DNA from: Thiodiazotropha sp040507225
GTDB taxonomy: Bacteria > Pseudomonadota > Gammaproteobacteria > Chromatiales > Chromatiaceae
Reading direction: 5' to 3'
Length of the DNA stretch: 64,000 bases
Assembly (NCBI GenBank): GCA_040507225.1
Contig: JBEVVG010000002.1
Span: 186,001 to 250,000 of the forward strand
Position numbers and translations under genes: made by a program. Positions 36,044 to 44,116 of the stretch are shown here, piece after piece (the first letter of the stretch is position 1; each line of letters starts with the position of its first letter). A model generated the notes under the pieces. The model was not told the DNA's origin, did no database searches, and saw only the letters and a list, made by a program, of their open reading frames with translations.

Positions 36044-36317
36044 CGGATCGCTCCCTGAGCTGGCGGTGCAGCGCGAGGGCCAGGGCCGTAGCGCTCACCG
36101 CAACCACCAGCCCGGTGAGGACCAGGGCCTGGGGAATGGGATCGACCGGCTGACCGGCTTCCCGATAGGCGATGGCAACGAGCATCAGAAACACCCCGGC
36201 GCCGCTGACGTTGAGGGCCACCACCCTCGCCAGCAGTTCAGTCCGCAGCAGCGTGGCGCGCAGTCCCAGCAGGAACAGGGCCGCGCCGGTCAGGGCATAC
36301 AGCAGGGTCAGGCTCAT
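36036..36317 (-). CDS. mnhC: Mrp antiporter subunit MnhC-like (NuoK homologue)
   Basis: Three-helix membrane protein of 93 residues. The helix-2 and -3 stretch NVSGAGVFLMLVAIAYR and the segment DPIPQALVLTGLVVAVSATALALAL are the MnhC/NuoK signature. It overlaps mnhB by 4 bp (ATGA) and mnhD by 8 bp. It should pair with the MnhD subunits inside the antiporter complex. Confidence 0.92.
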   Translation of the reverse strand: MSLTLLYALTGAALFLLGLRATLLRTELLARVVALNVSGAGVFLMLVAIAYREAGQPVDPIPQALVLTGLVVAVSATALALALHRQLRERSDD

Positions 36318-37279
36318 GGGCGTCTCTCCTTGTGTGATGGGTCTGGATCACCGGCTTCCCAACCGGCCGGTCGTCCGCCCAGGTAGGCCAGCCCCAGGGC
36401 GGCGGCGATAGCCAGGGTGGCGGCACTCTCGATCAACAAAATCAAACCTCCCGACCAGGCGGGCGGATAGTGCAGAAAACCCTGGCCTGCCCCCATCAGA
36501 CCCAGGCCAACCAGCAGAAACAGTCCGACACCGGCCGAGAGCGACGCGCGCAGGGCCAATCCAACGGGCAGTCCCGCACGGTCAGCACCTGAGAGGCGCA
36601 ACATGACTGACGCAGCCGCCAGAGTGGCGCCCGCCTGGAAGGCGCCGCCCGGCGCATGGGCGCCGACCCAGAGCAGGTAACCCGCTGCGAGGATCAGCAG
36701 GGGGACCAGCCAGCGCACCAGGCTGCTCAGCACGGGACCTGCCTGGCGATAGCCCGGCCGTTCCCGCCCGAGGCTCACGACCCCCAGGACTGCCGCGAGC
36801 ACCACCACCAGCTCCAGCAGGGTGTCGTAGGCCCGGTAGTTGAGCAGCACTGCGGTGACCGGGTTGCTCACGCCACTGCGATCGAGGGCCGACAGGGCCC
36901 TCTCGGCAAGGGGTGACGGGGCTGGTTCGGAAAGAACGCTCCAGAGCACCCAGGCAAGCGGCAATGCCAGGGCAACGGTGAGCAGATCGACCAGACTGCG
37001 CTGCCAGAATGGCAGATCCTTACGGATATCTCCGGCAGACGGCTCATCACGCAACGCGGCGAGCAGCAACGCACCCGAGAGACCGGCGCCGAGGGCCGCT
37101 TCCGCCAACGCCAGATCCGGTGCTCGCAGTCGTGCCCAGGCAACGGACAGCAGCAGACCGAAGGCGATAAACAGCGCCACGGCCCGCTTCAGATCGGTTG
37201 AGGAGACCGTTGCCCAGCCCAGGCCGATCAGCATGGTGACCAGCAGCAGGTCAGGCAGCCAGGTGAATACCCCGTTCAT
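36314..37279 (-). CDS. mnhB: Mrp antiporter subunit MnhB-like with N-terminal DUF4040 domain
   Basis: Membrane protein of about 321 residues. The first part (about 1-85; DLLLVTMLIGLGWATVSSTDLKRAVALFI and ALAEAALGAGLSGALLLAAL) is a DUF4040 domain, which in seven-gene Mrp systems is part of the C-terminal end of MrpA. The second part (about 170-300) is MnhB: NPVTAVLLNYRAYDTLLELVVVLAAVLGVVSL and APGGAFQAGATLAAASVMLRL. This fusion helps explain the absence of an mnhA gene. The ATG at 37279 overlaps mnhG by 4 bp. Confidence 0.88.
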   Translation of the reverse strand: MNGVFTWLPDLLLVTMLIGLGWATVSSTDLKRAVALFIAFGLLLSVAWARLRAPDLALAEAALGAGLSGALLLAALRDEPSAGDIRKDLPFWQRSLVDLLTVALALPLAWVLWSVLSEPAPSPLAERALSALDRSGVSNPVTAVLLNYRAYDTLLELVVVLAAVLGVVSLGRERPGYRQAGPVLSSLVRWLVPLLILAAGYLLWVGAHAPGGAFQAGATLAAASVMLRLSGADRAGLPVGLALRASLSAGVGLFLLVGLGLMGAGQGFLHYPPAWSGGLILLIESAATLAIAAALGLAYLGGRPAGWEAGDPDPSHKERRP

Positions 37280-37560
37280 GGTTCGTCGCTCCGACGCAGG
37301 GCATGCTGGGCGATGAGATGGGCCGATGCGGCACTGCCCGCCAGCACCAGCAGCCACACCAGCAGCAGTTTGAGTGCGATGAGCAGACTGCCGTGCAGCA
37401 ATGCGACGCCCAGTACCAACAGGCCCAGCCCAAGATTGTCCGCCTTGGTCAATGCATGCAGACGGGTATGCAGATCGGGAAACCGCAGCAGTCCAACCGC
37501 GCCTGCGAGATAGAAGCCCAGTCCGATGAAGATCAGCAGTAGTGCGAGTGGTTCAGCCAT
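37276..37560 (-). CDS. mnhG: Mrp antiporter subunit MnhG
   Basis: Membrane protein of 94 residues with three helices. The motif GAVGLLRFPDLHTRLHALTKADNLGLGLLVLG is the characteristic MnhG/MrpG segment. It overlaps mnhF by 8 bp and mnhB by 4 bp in the tightly packed operon. Confidence 0.92.
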   Translation of the reverse strand: MAEPLALLLIFIGLGFYLAGAVGLLRFPDLHTRLHALTKADNLGLGLLVLGVALLHGSLLIALKLLLVWLLVLAGSAASAHLIAQHALRRSDEP

Positions 37561-37840
37561 GATCGCTCCCCCGCCGGGTCAGCGCCGCAGCGGTCACCGC
37601 CGCCAGCAGCGCAAGCACCAGAGCCACGTCGATCAGAGCAGTCAGCTGCATACTCACCGAGAGCAGCAGCAGCAGACCCACACCGCCGCTTCCAAGCAGC
37701 AGCACGGAGAGCAGGCGGTCCTCCAGGCTCGGCCCCTTGAGCACCCGCACCAGTCCCAGCCACAGACTCAGCACCAGCAACAGGAGCGTCACTGTCAGTA
37801 CGCCGTTGGTGAGTATCGAGAGATGATCGCCGCCGTTCAC
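37553..37840 (-). CDS. mnhF: Mrp antiporter subunit MnhF
   Basis: Membrane protein of 95 residues with three helices. RVLKGPSLEDRLLSVLLLGS and the ALIDVALVLALLAAVTAAAL helix fit MnhF/MrpF. The start is a GTG at 37840 that overlaps the mnhE stop by 4 bp. Confidence 0.9.
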   Translation of the reverse strand: MNGGDHLSILTNGVLTVTLLLLVLSLWLGLVRVLKGPSLEDRLLSVLLLGSGGVGLLLLLSVSMQLTALIDVALVLALLAAVTAAALTRRGSDHG

Positions 37841-38370
37841 AACTGTTCTCCAAAAACCGCGGCCACGCGATGCTCGAGACGGCTGAGTTCCTTTCCGGTC
37901 TCACCTTGCAGATCGAGGGTGTGTATCCGCACTTCGCTATCCGCGATATCCGCCGCCAGGGTTCCTGGCAGCAGACTGATGCAGTTGAGGAACAGCAGGC
38001 GTGCTGCCGGCGTACGCAATCCTGAGCTGTAGGAGACGAACCCGGGTTGGATGGTCATGCGTGGGCGCAGCACCCGGGAGGCCACGTCGACACCGCCACG
38101 GATCGATTCCCAGATAAAGAATGGGATGAACCGCAGCAGGCCCGGTAGTGAGATTCGCGTAACGTCTCCGCCCCGCAGGCGCCATGCACTCCAAACCACT
38201 GCCGTGACCACCGGGACCCCAACCACCCAGGAAGCCGCATTGCCGCCAGTGAGCATCCACCAGATCAAACTCGCCAGCACAAGTGAGGTCAGCCCCACGA
38301 CCCACCTTGGCAGCACGGCGGCCGATTCTGCCCGGGCGTCGGGTGTACTGGGATGATCATTGTGAATCAA
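37837..38370 (-). CDS. mnhE: Mrp antiporter subunit MnhE
   Basis: Membrane protein of 177 residues and first gene of the antiporter operon. Two N-terminal helices (about 24-60), then FIPFFIWESIRGGVDVASRVLRP, a family hallmark, and the soluble C-terminal part with NCISLLPGTLAADI. The most plausible start is a TTG at 38370, nine bases after an AGGAG ribosome site; no good in-frame ATG is available near it. The operon order E-F-G-B-C-D-D'-third NDH subunit-Usp differs from the classical ABCDEFG order and lacks an mnhA. Confidence 0.9.
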   Translation of the reverse strand: MIHNDHPSTPDARAESAAVLPRWVVGLTSLVLASLIWWMLTGGNAASWVVGVPVVTAVVWSAWRLRGGDVTRISLPGLLRFIPFFIWESIRGGVDVASRVLRPRMTIQPGFVSYSSGLRTPAARLLFLNCISLLPGTLAADIADSEVRIHTLDLQGETGKELSRLEHRVAAVFGEQL

Positions 38371-38867
38371 GGGATTTCTCTCCTGTATCGGCCTTTGTTC
38401 ATGCCCCGTCCTGTGGGATGGGATCCATGAGCTATTTATGAGGCCAACAGAAGGAAAAGAAAAATCGATTTATAAGATCAAATAGTTCGAATATTTCGAT
38501 CTATCAGGAAATTCCGCACAGCTCGCGGAATACTTGTGGTGAATTTGGATCAGCTTAAGCACTGTAACCCGGGATTGACGGAGACTGTCGTATGACGGGC
38601 AGGCATAAACCAGAAAATCCTGGAATGATTCCGTATACCGAGTGTGGCGAGATAAACCGCTTCGAACCAACCAGCAAGGCGCACATGATTGAGCCGTTGC
38701 GTTGTGTTTCAACACAGCCGATGGCTTCAGACACAAGCTACCGTTAGACAAACCGATCCGTCTCGCCAGAGATCAGGCAAGGGGGGTGCCGCACCGATCC
38801 ACCCTGGATTGTTCGCGGGCCATGGTTGGCATGAACAGAGGACACTTTCCCTGTTGAACCGCAGACC
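38371..38867. other. Gene-free gap upstream of the Mrp operon
   Basis: No convincing gene. An AT-rich stretch at about 38450-38520 probably holds the Mrp operon promoter. A 7-bp inverted repeat (ATTCCGC...GCGGAAT, about 38511-38531) could be an operator. The remainder is unexplained. Confidence 0.4.
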
Positions 38868-39308
38868 TCACAGGCGTAGCGGCTTGACCGGCTCTTCCAT
38901 CCAGCTGTCATCCCGGCTCCAGTCGAACCCGGGATCATCGACGAACAGCTCCACCTCGTTGCCGTCCGGATCCCGCAGGTAGAGACTCTGGCTCACGGTG
39001 TGATCCGAAATGCCCTCGATGGGATAACCCAGCTTCGCCAACCGGTCCCGGGTTGCGCGCAGCATTTCCAGGTCATCGCCGATCTTCCAGCCCACATGGT
39101 AGAGACCCCGGCGGCGGCCCTGGAGCGGACCGGGCGCCTCGCCCACCTGTATGAGCAGCAGTTCATGATGCGAACCACCCCCGCTGAGCACTGCGGCGCG
39201 GTCATTGAAAATCCGTCCCTTGACCCGCAGTCCGACACCCTCGGAATAGAAGCGCACCGAGGAATCAAGGTCACGCACGTAGAACACCACATGTCCCAGT
39301 TCAGCCAT
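38868..39308 (-). CDS. VOC-family (glyoxalase/extradiol dioxygenase-like) protein
   Basis: Protein of 146 residues with the paired beta-alpha-beta-beta-beta modules of the vicinal oxygen chelate superfamily. Metal-ligand candidates are the His near the start (ELGHVVFYVRDLD), the His in GLYHVGWKIGD and the Glu in RDPDGNEVELFVD. It looks like the CatE/YwbC-type group, and the substrate is unknown. Its neighbours are small uncharacterised genes. Confidence 0.8.
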   Translation of the reverse strand: MAELGHVVFYVRDLDSSVRFYSEGVGLRVKGRIFNDRAAVLSGGGSHHELLLIQVGEAPGPLQGRRRGLYHVGWKIGDDLEMLRATRDRLAKLGYPIEGISDHTVSQSLYLRDPDGNEVELFVDDPGFDWSRDDSWMEEPVKPLRL

Positions 39309-39331
39309 CGCAATGTCTCCTGATGGTTCGG

Positions 39332-39547
39332 TTATCCGGCCTGTTCCAGTTTCTGCCGCAATAGGGCGATGATCTGCTCCGCGGTATCCTGCATCTCCGG
39401 CGGAATCACCTCGAACACGTATTCCACCTCGTCCAGGGCGGTGACGATTTCGTCCCTATCCGACAGTCTGTCGAGCCGGGCGGCAATTTTCTGCAGGGTC
39501 GCATGGGGGTCGATGCCATACATGGGTCTACCTCGGTCGATATTCAT
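39332..39547 (-). CDS. Small hypothetical helical protein
   Basis: Acidic, helix-rich protein of 71 residues (IAARLDRLSDRDEIVTALDEVEYVFE... EQIIALLRQKLEQ). Its ATG overlaps the stop of the upstream membrane-protein gene (ATGA), indicating coupling. A second ATG eight codons later (39523) has a better GAGG ribosome site. No family recognised. Confidence 0.65.
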   Translation of the reverse strand: MNIDRGRPMYGIDPHATLQKIAARLDRLSDRDEIVTALDEVEYVFEVIPPEMQDTAEQIIALLRQKLEQAG

Positions 39548-39786
39548 GTGATGATACGTAAGGCCAGATAGGGGGTCAGGTTGAAGACCAGGAACAGCAG
39601 CTTGAACTGTCCCAGCAAACGGTAAAGGATCTCCTCGAAGCGTTCCCGGGAGCCGGAAAACCAGCCGCGCTGGGTCCGGTACACGAGTTCCGGGGCGAGG
39701 CGCTGGATCAACACCCAGAACATCAGCAGACCCCCGTTGATCAGGCTGCAGACGAGAAAAAAGTCACTCAACACATCGAGACTCAT
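39544..39786 (-). CDS. Small two-helix membrane protein (DUF6868-like)
   Basis: Protein of 80 residues with one N-terminal helix (about 6-29, LSDFFLVCSLINGGLLMFWVL) and one C-terminal helix (about 62-78, LLFLVFNLTPYLALRII). Between them is a basic, hydrophilic linker. The layout resembles DUF6868. It is translationally coupled to the following small gene, so the two may act together; function unknown. Confidence 0.65.
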   Translation of the reverse strand: MSLDVLSDFFLVCSLINGGLLMFWVLIQRLAPELVYRTQRGWFSGSRERFEEILYRLLGQFKLLFLVFNLTPYLALRIIT

Positions 39787-40013
39787 GGTCGCTCCCCGGG
39801 GTCGCTCAATTTTCAGACTGCACGCAACCTGTCTGGTTCTGCCACTCCATCAGTCAGACAGACCCATCTGCATCGGCAGCATTCCCGCCGGCATGAAATT
39901 CCAGCCCATCACTGGACATTTTGGACAGCCCGCAGCATCCGGCCAACCCTCCGAAACCTGGGGTCACTCGCAACCGGGCTTTCCGCTATAGGTCATCGGG
40001 CCTGTGCAAAGCT

Positions 40014-40760
40014 CTAGTGGAGGCGATTGTGGAGTTGATCGAAGGTTTGCGCCATCTCCGCGAAACTGATGTCTTTCACCCTTGCGGCCATGAAGACATC
40101 TTCTCCGGCCAGCCACTGTTGTTCGGCCTGTGGATTCTCCAACGCCAGTTGGACCGCATGGTTGATCTCGTAGCTTGCCCAGGGATAGTCGGCATCGCGT
40201 AACGCGGATTGCAGGGCGTTCTGAATCAGGCTACGAATCTGCAGGTGGGGTGGCGAATGGGGAATTTCATCGATGCGGCCCGCCGCCGCATCCACACAGG
40301 CCTGCCGGTCATAGGAGAGGTGACTGCGGCAGGCCAGGGGACGTGCCGCATAGATCATGCATACCCCTTTATGGATGAATGGACAACGGCGTCGCAAGCG
40401 GACCCGGGCGACTTCACCCTGATCCCGGGTCACCCCATCCGCCTTGGCCAGGCGCTTTGCGAGATGGACGCCCTGCGCCCGCAATGCAGGCTCGTTCGCA
40501 TGCAGATAGCGGGCGATCAAAAGCACTTCCGGCGCTGTTGCCACGACCCTGACACTGCAGCAGGTAGCGCAGCCTTTCTCGCAGGCGGGCTCCGGCAGTT
40601 CCCGGGCGTACAGTTCCGCGTTACCTTCATAGCTGGTGAATGTCAGGGTCAGCAGATCCGCGAGCATCGTCTCGCGACCCGCATGACCCTGAATCACCTC
40701 TGTGAAGCGCTGGTGCATGGTCCTGAAATAATCCAATGCACGCTCATCCACTTTGTCCAC
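40014..40760 (-). CDS. YkgJ-family cysteine-cluster protein
   Basis: Cytoplasmic protein of about 248 residues. The CxxxCxxCC motif (CEKGCATCC) and later Cys (RCPFIHKGVCMIYAARPLACRSHLS, and ACVD) are the YkgJ/Fe-S or zinc-binding signature. The role of the family is not established. I take the GTG at 40760, nine bases after AAGGAG, as the start; the frame also remains open to a TTG at 40808. It is monocistronic. Confidence 0.88.
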   Translation of the reverse strand: MDKVDERALDYFRTMHQRFTEVIQGHAGRETMLADLLTLTFTSYEGNAELYARELPEPACEKGCATCCSVRVVATAPEVLLIARYLHANEPALRAQGVHLAKRLAKADGVTRDQGEVARVRLRRRCPFIHKGVCMIYAARPLACRSHLSYDRQACVDAAAGRIDEIPHSPPHLQIRSLIQNALQSALRDADYPWASYEINHAVQLALENPQAEQQWLAGEDVFMAARVKDISFAEMAQTFDQLHNRLH

Positions 40761-40864
40761 GCGATCCCTCTCCTTTGTATTTACCCGGTTCCGGCGCTGT
40801 GCCGGCAAGCCGAGTTATACCTGCTTATGCCTGACTCGGCAAAAAGGCCATCTTCGAGTATTTA

Positions 40865-40891
40865 CCATTCCCACGCTCTGCGTGGGAATGG
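40865..40891. repeat. REP-like CCATTCCCACGCTCTGCGTGGGAATGG palindrome
   Basis: Near-perfect palindrome with arms CCATTCCCACG and CGTGGGAATGG around CTCTG. It is a fuller copy of the element at 3078-3098, here in the gap between the YkgJ gene and the sigma-54 regulatory region. Confidence 0.7.
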
Positions 40892-40951
40892 TTTAAAAGG
40901 CCGCATTTCCAGTAAATTGCGGGTTGTGGCATGTACGGTCTGCACCCTAAT

Positions 40952-40968
40952 TGCACACTTCGAGTGCA
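40952..40968. promoter_or_regulatory. NtrC-type activator site of the carboxylase operon
   Basis: TGCAC-acttcga-GTGCA is a perfect GCAC-N7-GTGC dyad, about 155 bp upstream of the expected transcription start. A further TGCACC half-site lies at 40941. Confidence 0.7.
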
Positions 40969-41087
40969 CAACGGCAACCCGGATCATCCGAATGAGCGCC
41001 ATTTTGGGGCGCAGCATTCCGCGTCCGGTATCGCTCAAACCTTATTAACAAACCAAATTACAATCACTTAGAAATCATTTCATGACC

Positions 41088-41103
41088 TGGCACAGGGGTT
41101 GCT
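41088..41103 (+). promoter_or_regulatory. Sigma-54 promoter of the urea/guanidine carboxylase operon
   Basis: TGGCAC-AGGGG-TTGCT is an exact match to the -24/-12 consensus. The transcript would start near 41115 and lead directly into the ABC binding-protein gene. Confidence 0.88.
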
Positions 41104-41105
41104 CA

Positions 41106-41139
41106 AATAGTAATACGAAATTATCGAATAGTAATACTA
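41106..41139. promoter_or_regulatory. Direct repeat AATAGTAATAC, candidate repressor site
   Basis: AATAGTAATAC occurs at 41106-41116 and 41127-41137, two helical turns apart (21 bp). The second copy sits in the palindrome TAGTAATACTA. It covers the expected transcription start, a good position for a repressor such as the NikR-like protein in the operon; this link is inferred. Confidence 0.45.
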
Positions 41140-41151
41140 GAGGACTCCTCC

Positions 41152-42132
41152 ATGATGAAACGTCTGAGTAAGTTTTTCTCCGCCCTGGCCGGTGTCGCGA
41201 TGCTGGGCATGTCGGCCACCGCTTTGGCCGAGCCGTTGAAGATCGGCTATTCCGACTGGCCGGGCTGGGTGGCCTGGGAAGTGGCCATCGAGAAACAGTG
41301 GTTCAAAGAGGCAGGTGTCGATGTGCAGTTCGAGTGGTTCGACTATGTGGCCTCGATGGACGCCTTTGCAGCTGGCAAGCTCGACGCGGTCACCATGACC
41401 AACGGCGACGCCCTGGTCACTGGTGCCACCGGCGCCCAGAGTGTGATGATTCTGATCAACGACTACTCCAACGGCAATGACATGGTGGTCGGCAAGCCCG
41501 GCATCGACTCGATCGCCGATCTGAAGGGCAAGAAGGTCGGCGTGGAGATCGGTTTCGTCTCCCATCTGCTGTTGCTCAATGGTCTGGAGAAAGCCGGTAT
41601 GAGCGAGAAGGATGTGGAACTGGTCAACGTGCCGACCAACGAAACCCCCCAGGTACTTGCCTCGGGTGACGTGGATGCCATCGTCGCCTGGCAGCCGAAC
41701 TCCGGCATGGCGTTGAGTCTGGTACCCGGCTCCAAGCCGATCTACACCAGTGCCGACGAACCCGGCCTGATCTACGACGTACTGGCGGTCTCGCCCTCCA
41801 GCCTGGCCGCCCGCAAGGCCGACTGGGAGAAGGTGATCAAGGTCTGGTACCGGGTCGTCGATTACATCAAGGATCCCGCCACCACCGACGATGCGGTGAA
41901 GATCATGGCCTCCCGCGTGGGCCTGGGCCCCGAGGAGTATAAGGGCTTCATCAACGGCACCAAGATCCTCACCCTGGACGAGGCCAAATCCCACTTCGCC
42001 AAGGGAGATGGTTTCGACTCGCTCTACGGTTCGTCGAAGATCTCCGACGACTTCAACCTGGCCAACGACGTCTACAAGGAGGCGCAGGACGTCGACGCCT
42101 ACATCGATCCCTCCCTCAGCGAAGCGATGTAA
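41152..42132 (+). CDS. ABC transporter periplasmic binding protein of urea-carboxylase clusters
   Basis: Secreted binding protein of 326 residues with a signal peptide ending in ATALA. It belongs to the NitT/TauT-type family (LKIGYSDWPGWVAWEVAIEKQWF, VASMDAFAAGKLDAVTMTNGDALV, ADLKGKKVGVEIGFVSHLLLLNGL). The composition and neighbourhood match the family annotated as putative urea ABC transporter binding protein from urea carboxylase regions. If the pathway is for guanidine, this would be its guanidinium receptor. It is the first gene after the sigma-54 promoter, with a GGACTCCTCC leader that is not a strong ribosome site. Confidence 0.88.
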   Translation: MMKRLSKFFSALAGVAMLGMSATALAEPLKIGYSDWPGWVAWEVAIEKQWFKEAGVDVQFEWFDYVASMDAFAAGKLDAVTMTNGDALVTGATGAQSVMILINDYSNGNDMVVGKPGIDSIADLKGKKVGVEIGFVSHLLLLNGLEKAGMSEKDVELVNVPTNETPQVLASGDVDAIVAWQPNSGMALSLVPGSKPIYTSADEPGLIYDVLAVSPSSLAARKADWEKVIKVWYRVVDYIKDPATTDDAVKIMASRVGLGPEEYKGFINGTKILTLDEAKSHFAKGDGFDSLYGSSKISDDFNLANDVYKEAQDVDAYIDPSLSEAM

Positions 42133-42227
42133 GCCTGTCCTCAGTGTGAGCTCGGGCCTGGCGGCCCTCCCGCCGGGTCCGTTCCTCTCACTCCCTGATT
42201 ACCTGATGACTTTTTACGGGGCATGTG

Positions 42228-43187
42228 ATGGCCAGTGGTTGGTTCGCCGTACGCAAAGAGCTGGATAGCCGCAGCCGCCTGTTTCTCGGCGTTCTGAGCT
42301 TCCTCATCCCGATCCTGTTGTGGTGCCTGGTGAGTTACTCACCCTATGTCTGGCACCCCAAGATGGAGATTACCGAGCCGGGCGGCGTGAGCTACTTCCA
42401 GCCGGGGATGCAGGTCGACAAGGCGGTCTTCGAACGCGAGTCGGAAAAGGCCCAATCCGCCGGCAAGCCCCTGCCCCAAGGGGATCCGGCCAATCCGGTC
42501 TATCTGCCCGCGCCCCATGAGGTGGCGATGGCCTTCTACACCGCCTTCACCACCGAACCCCAGCGACGCAATGAGAAGTGGCTGCATGAGAGCCTGTGGC
42601 AGAGTATCCAGGTGATCTTCTGGGGGTTCTTTCTCTCCTCGCTGGTTGGCGTGCCCCTGGGCATCCTGGCCGGCACCTATGACGCCGTTTCGCGTCTCAG
42701 CGAACCGTTTATCGAATTTTTCCGCTACCTGCCGGCACCCGCATTCGGTGCGCTGGCGGTGGCCATTCTCGGCATCCACGAGGCGCCGAAGATCGCGATC
42801 ATCTTCATCGGCACCTTTTTCCAACAGGTGCTGGTGATCTCGAATACCACCCGCAAGCTCGACCCCTCCCTGCTGGAGGCGGCGATGACCCTGGGCGCCA
42901 AGCGCCTGTCATTGCTGTTCCGGGTGGTGATCCCGGGGATCATCACTGATCTCTACAAGGACATGCGCATTCTGCTTGGCTGGGCCTGGACCTACCTGAT
43001 CGTGGCCGAACTGATCGGCACCAGTTCCGGCATCACCTGGTTCATTACCCAGCAGGCGCGCTACAAGAACTTTGAGAACGTCTACGCCGCCATCATCATG
43101 ATCGGCATCATCGGTCTGACCACCGACCTGATTCTGGCCTGGCTGGGTCGGCGGATGTTTCCCTGGCAACGCGTGGCCAAGGCCTGA
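42228..43187 (+). CDS. ABC transporter permease, urea-carboxylase cluster type
   Basis: Inner-membrane permease of about 319 residues. An unusually long periplasmic insert (about 40-100) separates the first helix from the transmembrane core, where SLWQSIQVIFWGFFLSSLVGVPLGILAG begins the BPD-type domain. The coupling motif EAAMTLGAKRLSLLFRVVIPGI (EAA loop) is clear. A GTG one codon upstream (42225) is an alternative start. It partners the binding protein and the ATPase on either side. Confidence 0.9.
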   Translation: MASGWFAVRKELDSRSRLFLGVLSFLIPILLWCLVSYSPYVWHPKMEITEPGGVSYFQPGMQVDKAVFERESEKAQSAGKPLPQGDPANPVYLPAPHEVAMAFYTAFTTEPQRRNEKWLHESLWQSIQVIFWGFFLSSLVGVPLGILAGTYDAVSRLSEPFIEFFRYLPAPAFGALAVAILGIHEAPKIAIIFIGTFFQQVLVISNTTRKLDPSLLEAAMTLGAKRLSLLFRVVIPGIITDLYKDMRILLGWAWTYLIVAELIGTSSGITWFITQQARYKNFENVYAAIIMIGIIGLTTDLILAWLGRRMFPWQRVAKA

Positions 43188-43198
43188 GGAGGATCGCC

Positions 43199-44116
43199 AT
43201 GACCCATCTGGACCTGCCCAGTTATCTCGACCAGTCCCCCGAGGTCGCGGCCCGTTTCGAGCGGCTCAAACAGCGGCCGGTGATCCTCGAGGTTGACGCC
43301 CTCGGCAAGACCTTCGATTCCCCCCAGGGTCCGGTCACCGCGCTGAACAACATCAATTTCAAGACCCACCGTCGCGAGTTCGTCTGCGTGATCGGCCCCT
43401 CCGGCTGCGGTAAATCGACCCTGATCCGGATTCTTGCCGGGCTCGAGGAGCAGACCAGCGGTGAAGTCCTGCTCGACGGCAAGTCGGTGCGCGGTCCCGG
43501 GCCCGATCGAGGCATGGTATTCCAGGGATATACCCTGTTCCCCTGGCTGACGGTGAAGAAGAACGTCATGTTCGGTCTTGAGCGCAGCGGCAAGGATCGC
43601 AACACCGCCGAGGAGGAGGCGCGCAGCTGGATCGACCTGGTGGGCCTGTCGAAGTTCGAGAACAGCTACCCGCATCAACTCTCCGGCGGCATGAAGCAGC
43701 GCGTGGCGATTGCCCGGTCACTGGCCAACCAGCCACGCATCCTGCTGATGGACGAGCCCTTCGGCGCACTCGACGCCCAGACCCGGGCGCGCATGCAGAG
43801 CTACCTGCTCGACATCTGGAAGAACATCGATGTGACCATCCTGTTCATCACCCACGACCTGGATGAGGCCATCTACCTGGCCGACCGTATCCTGGTACTC
43901 AAGGCCCATCCCGGCGAGGTGCAGGAGCTGATCGAGGTGCCGGTGCCCCATCCGCGCACGGCCGAGCAGTTTCTCAGCCCCGAGTTCCTCGCCACCAAAG
44001 CGCGTCTGGAAGCGCTGATCCATCCACCGCAGGAGGAAGAGGTCGGCCTCAGCGAAGAGCATCTCAACATGGTGCGCATGGTGCCCCTGGACGATGAAGT
44101 GAGCGACGTATTCTGA
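43199..44116 (+). CDS. ABC transporter ATPase, urea-carboxylase cluster type
   Basis: ATP-binding subunit of 305 residues. Walker A GPSGCGKST, Q-loop MVFQGYTLFPWLTV, signature LSGGMKQRVAIARSL, Walker B ILLMDEPFGALD and the switch His in ITHDLDEAIYLADR are intact, as in the SsuB/TauB/NrtD group. A C-terminal extension (about 250-305) may be regulatory. It begins 11 bp after the permease and overlaps the creatininase-like gene by one base. Confidence 0.93.
   Translation: MTHLDLPSYLDQSPEVAARFERLKQRPVILEVDALGKTFDSPQGPVTALNNINFKTHRREFVCVIGPSGCGKSTLIRILAGLEEQTSGEVLLDGKSVRGPGPDRGMVFQGYTLFPWLTVKKNVMFGLERSGKDRNTAEEEARSWIDLVGLSKFENSYPHQLSGGMKQRVAIARSLANQPRILLMDEPFGALDAQTRARMQSYLLDIWKNIDVTILFITHDLDEAIYLADRILVLKAHPGEVQELIEVPVPHPRTAEQFLSPEFLATKARLEALIHPPQEEEVGLSEEHLNMVRMVPLDDEVSDVF

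Noticed and set aside
38470..38751. Short minus-strand open frame in the gap before the Mrp operon
   Set aside because: No ribosome site, no hydrophobic or domain pattern, and a composition unlike a gene.
40761..41151. Guanidine-I (ykkC) riboswitch upstream of the carboxylase operon
   Set aside because: The conserved CUAGGG-type and CCGAGAG-type segments are not visible; the region is explained by a REP element, an NtrC site and a sigma-54 promoter.
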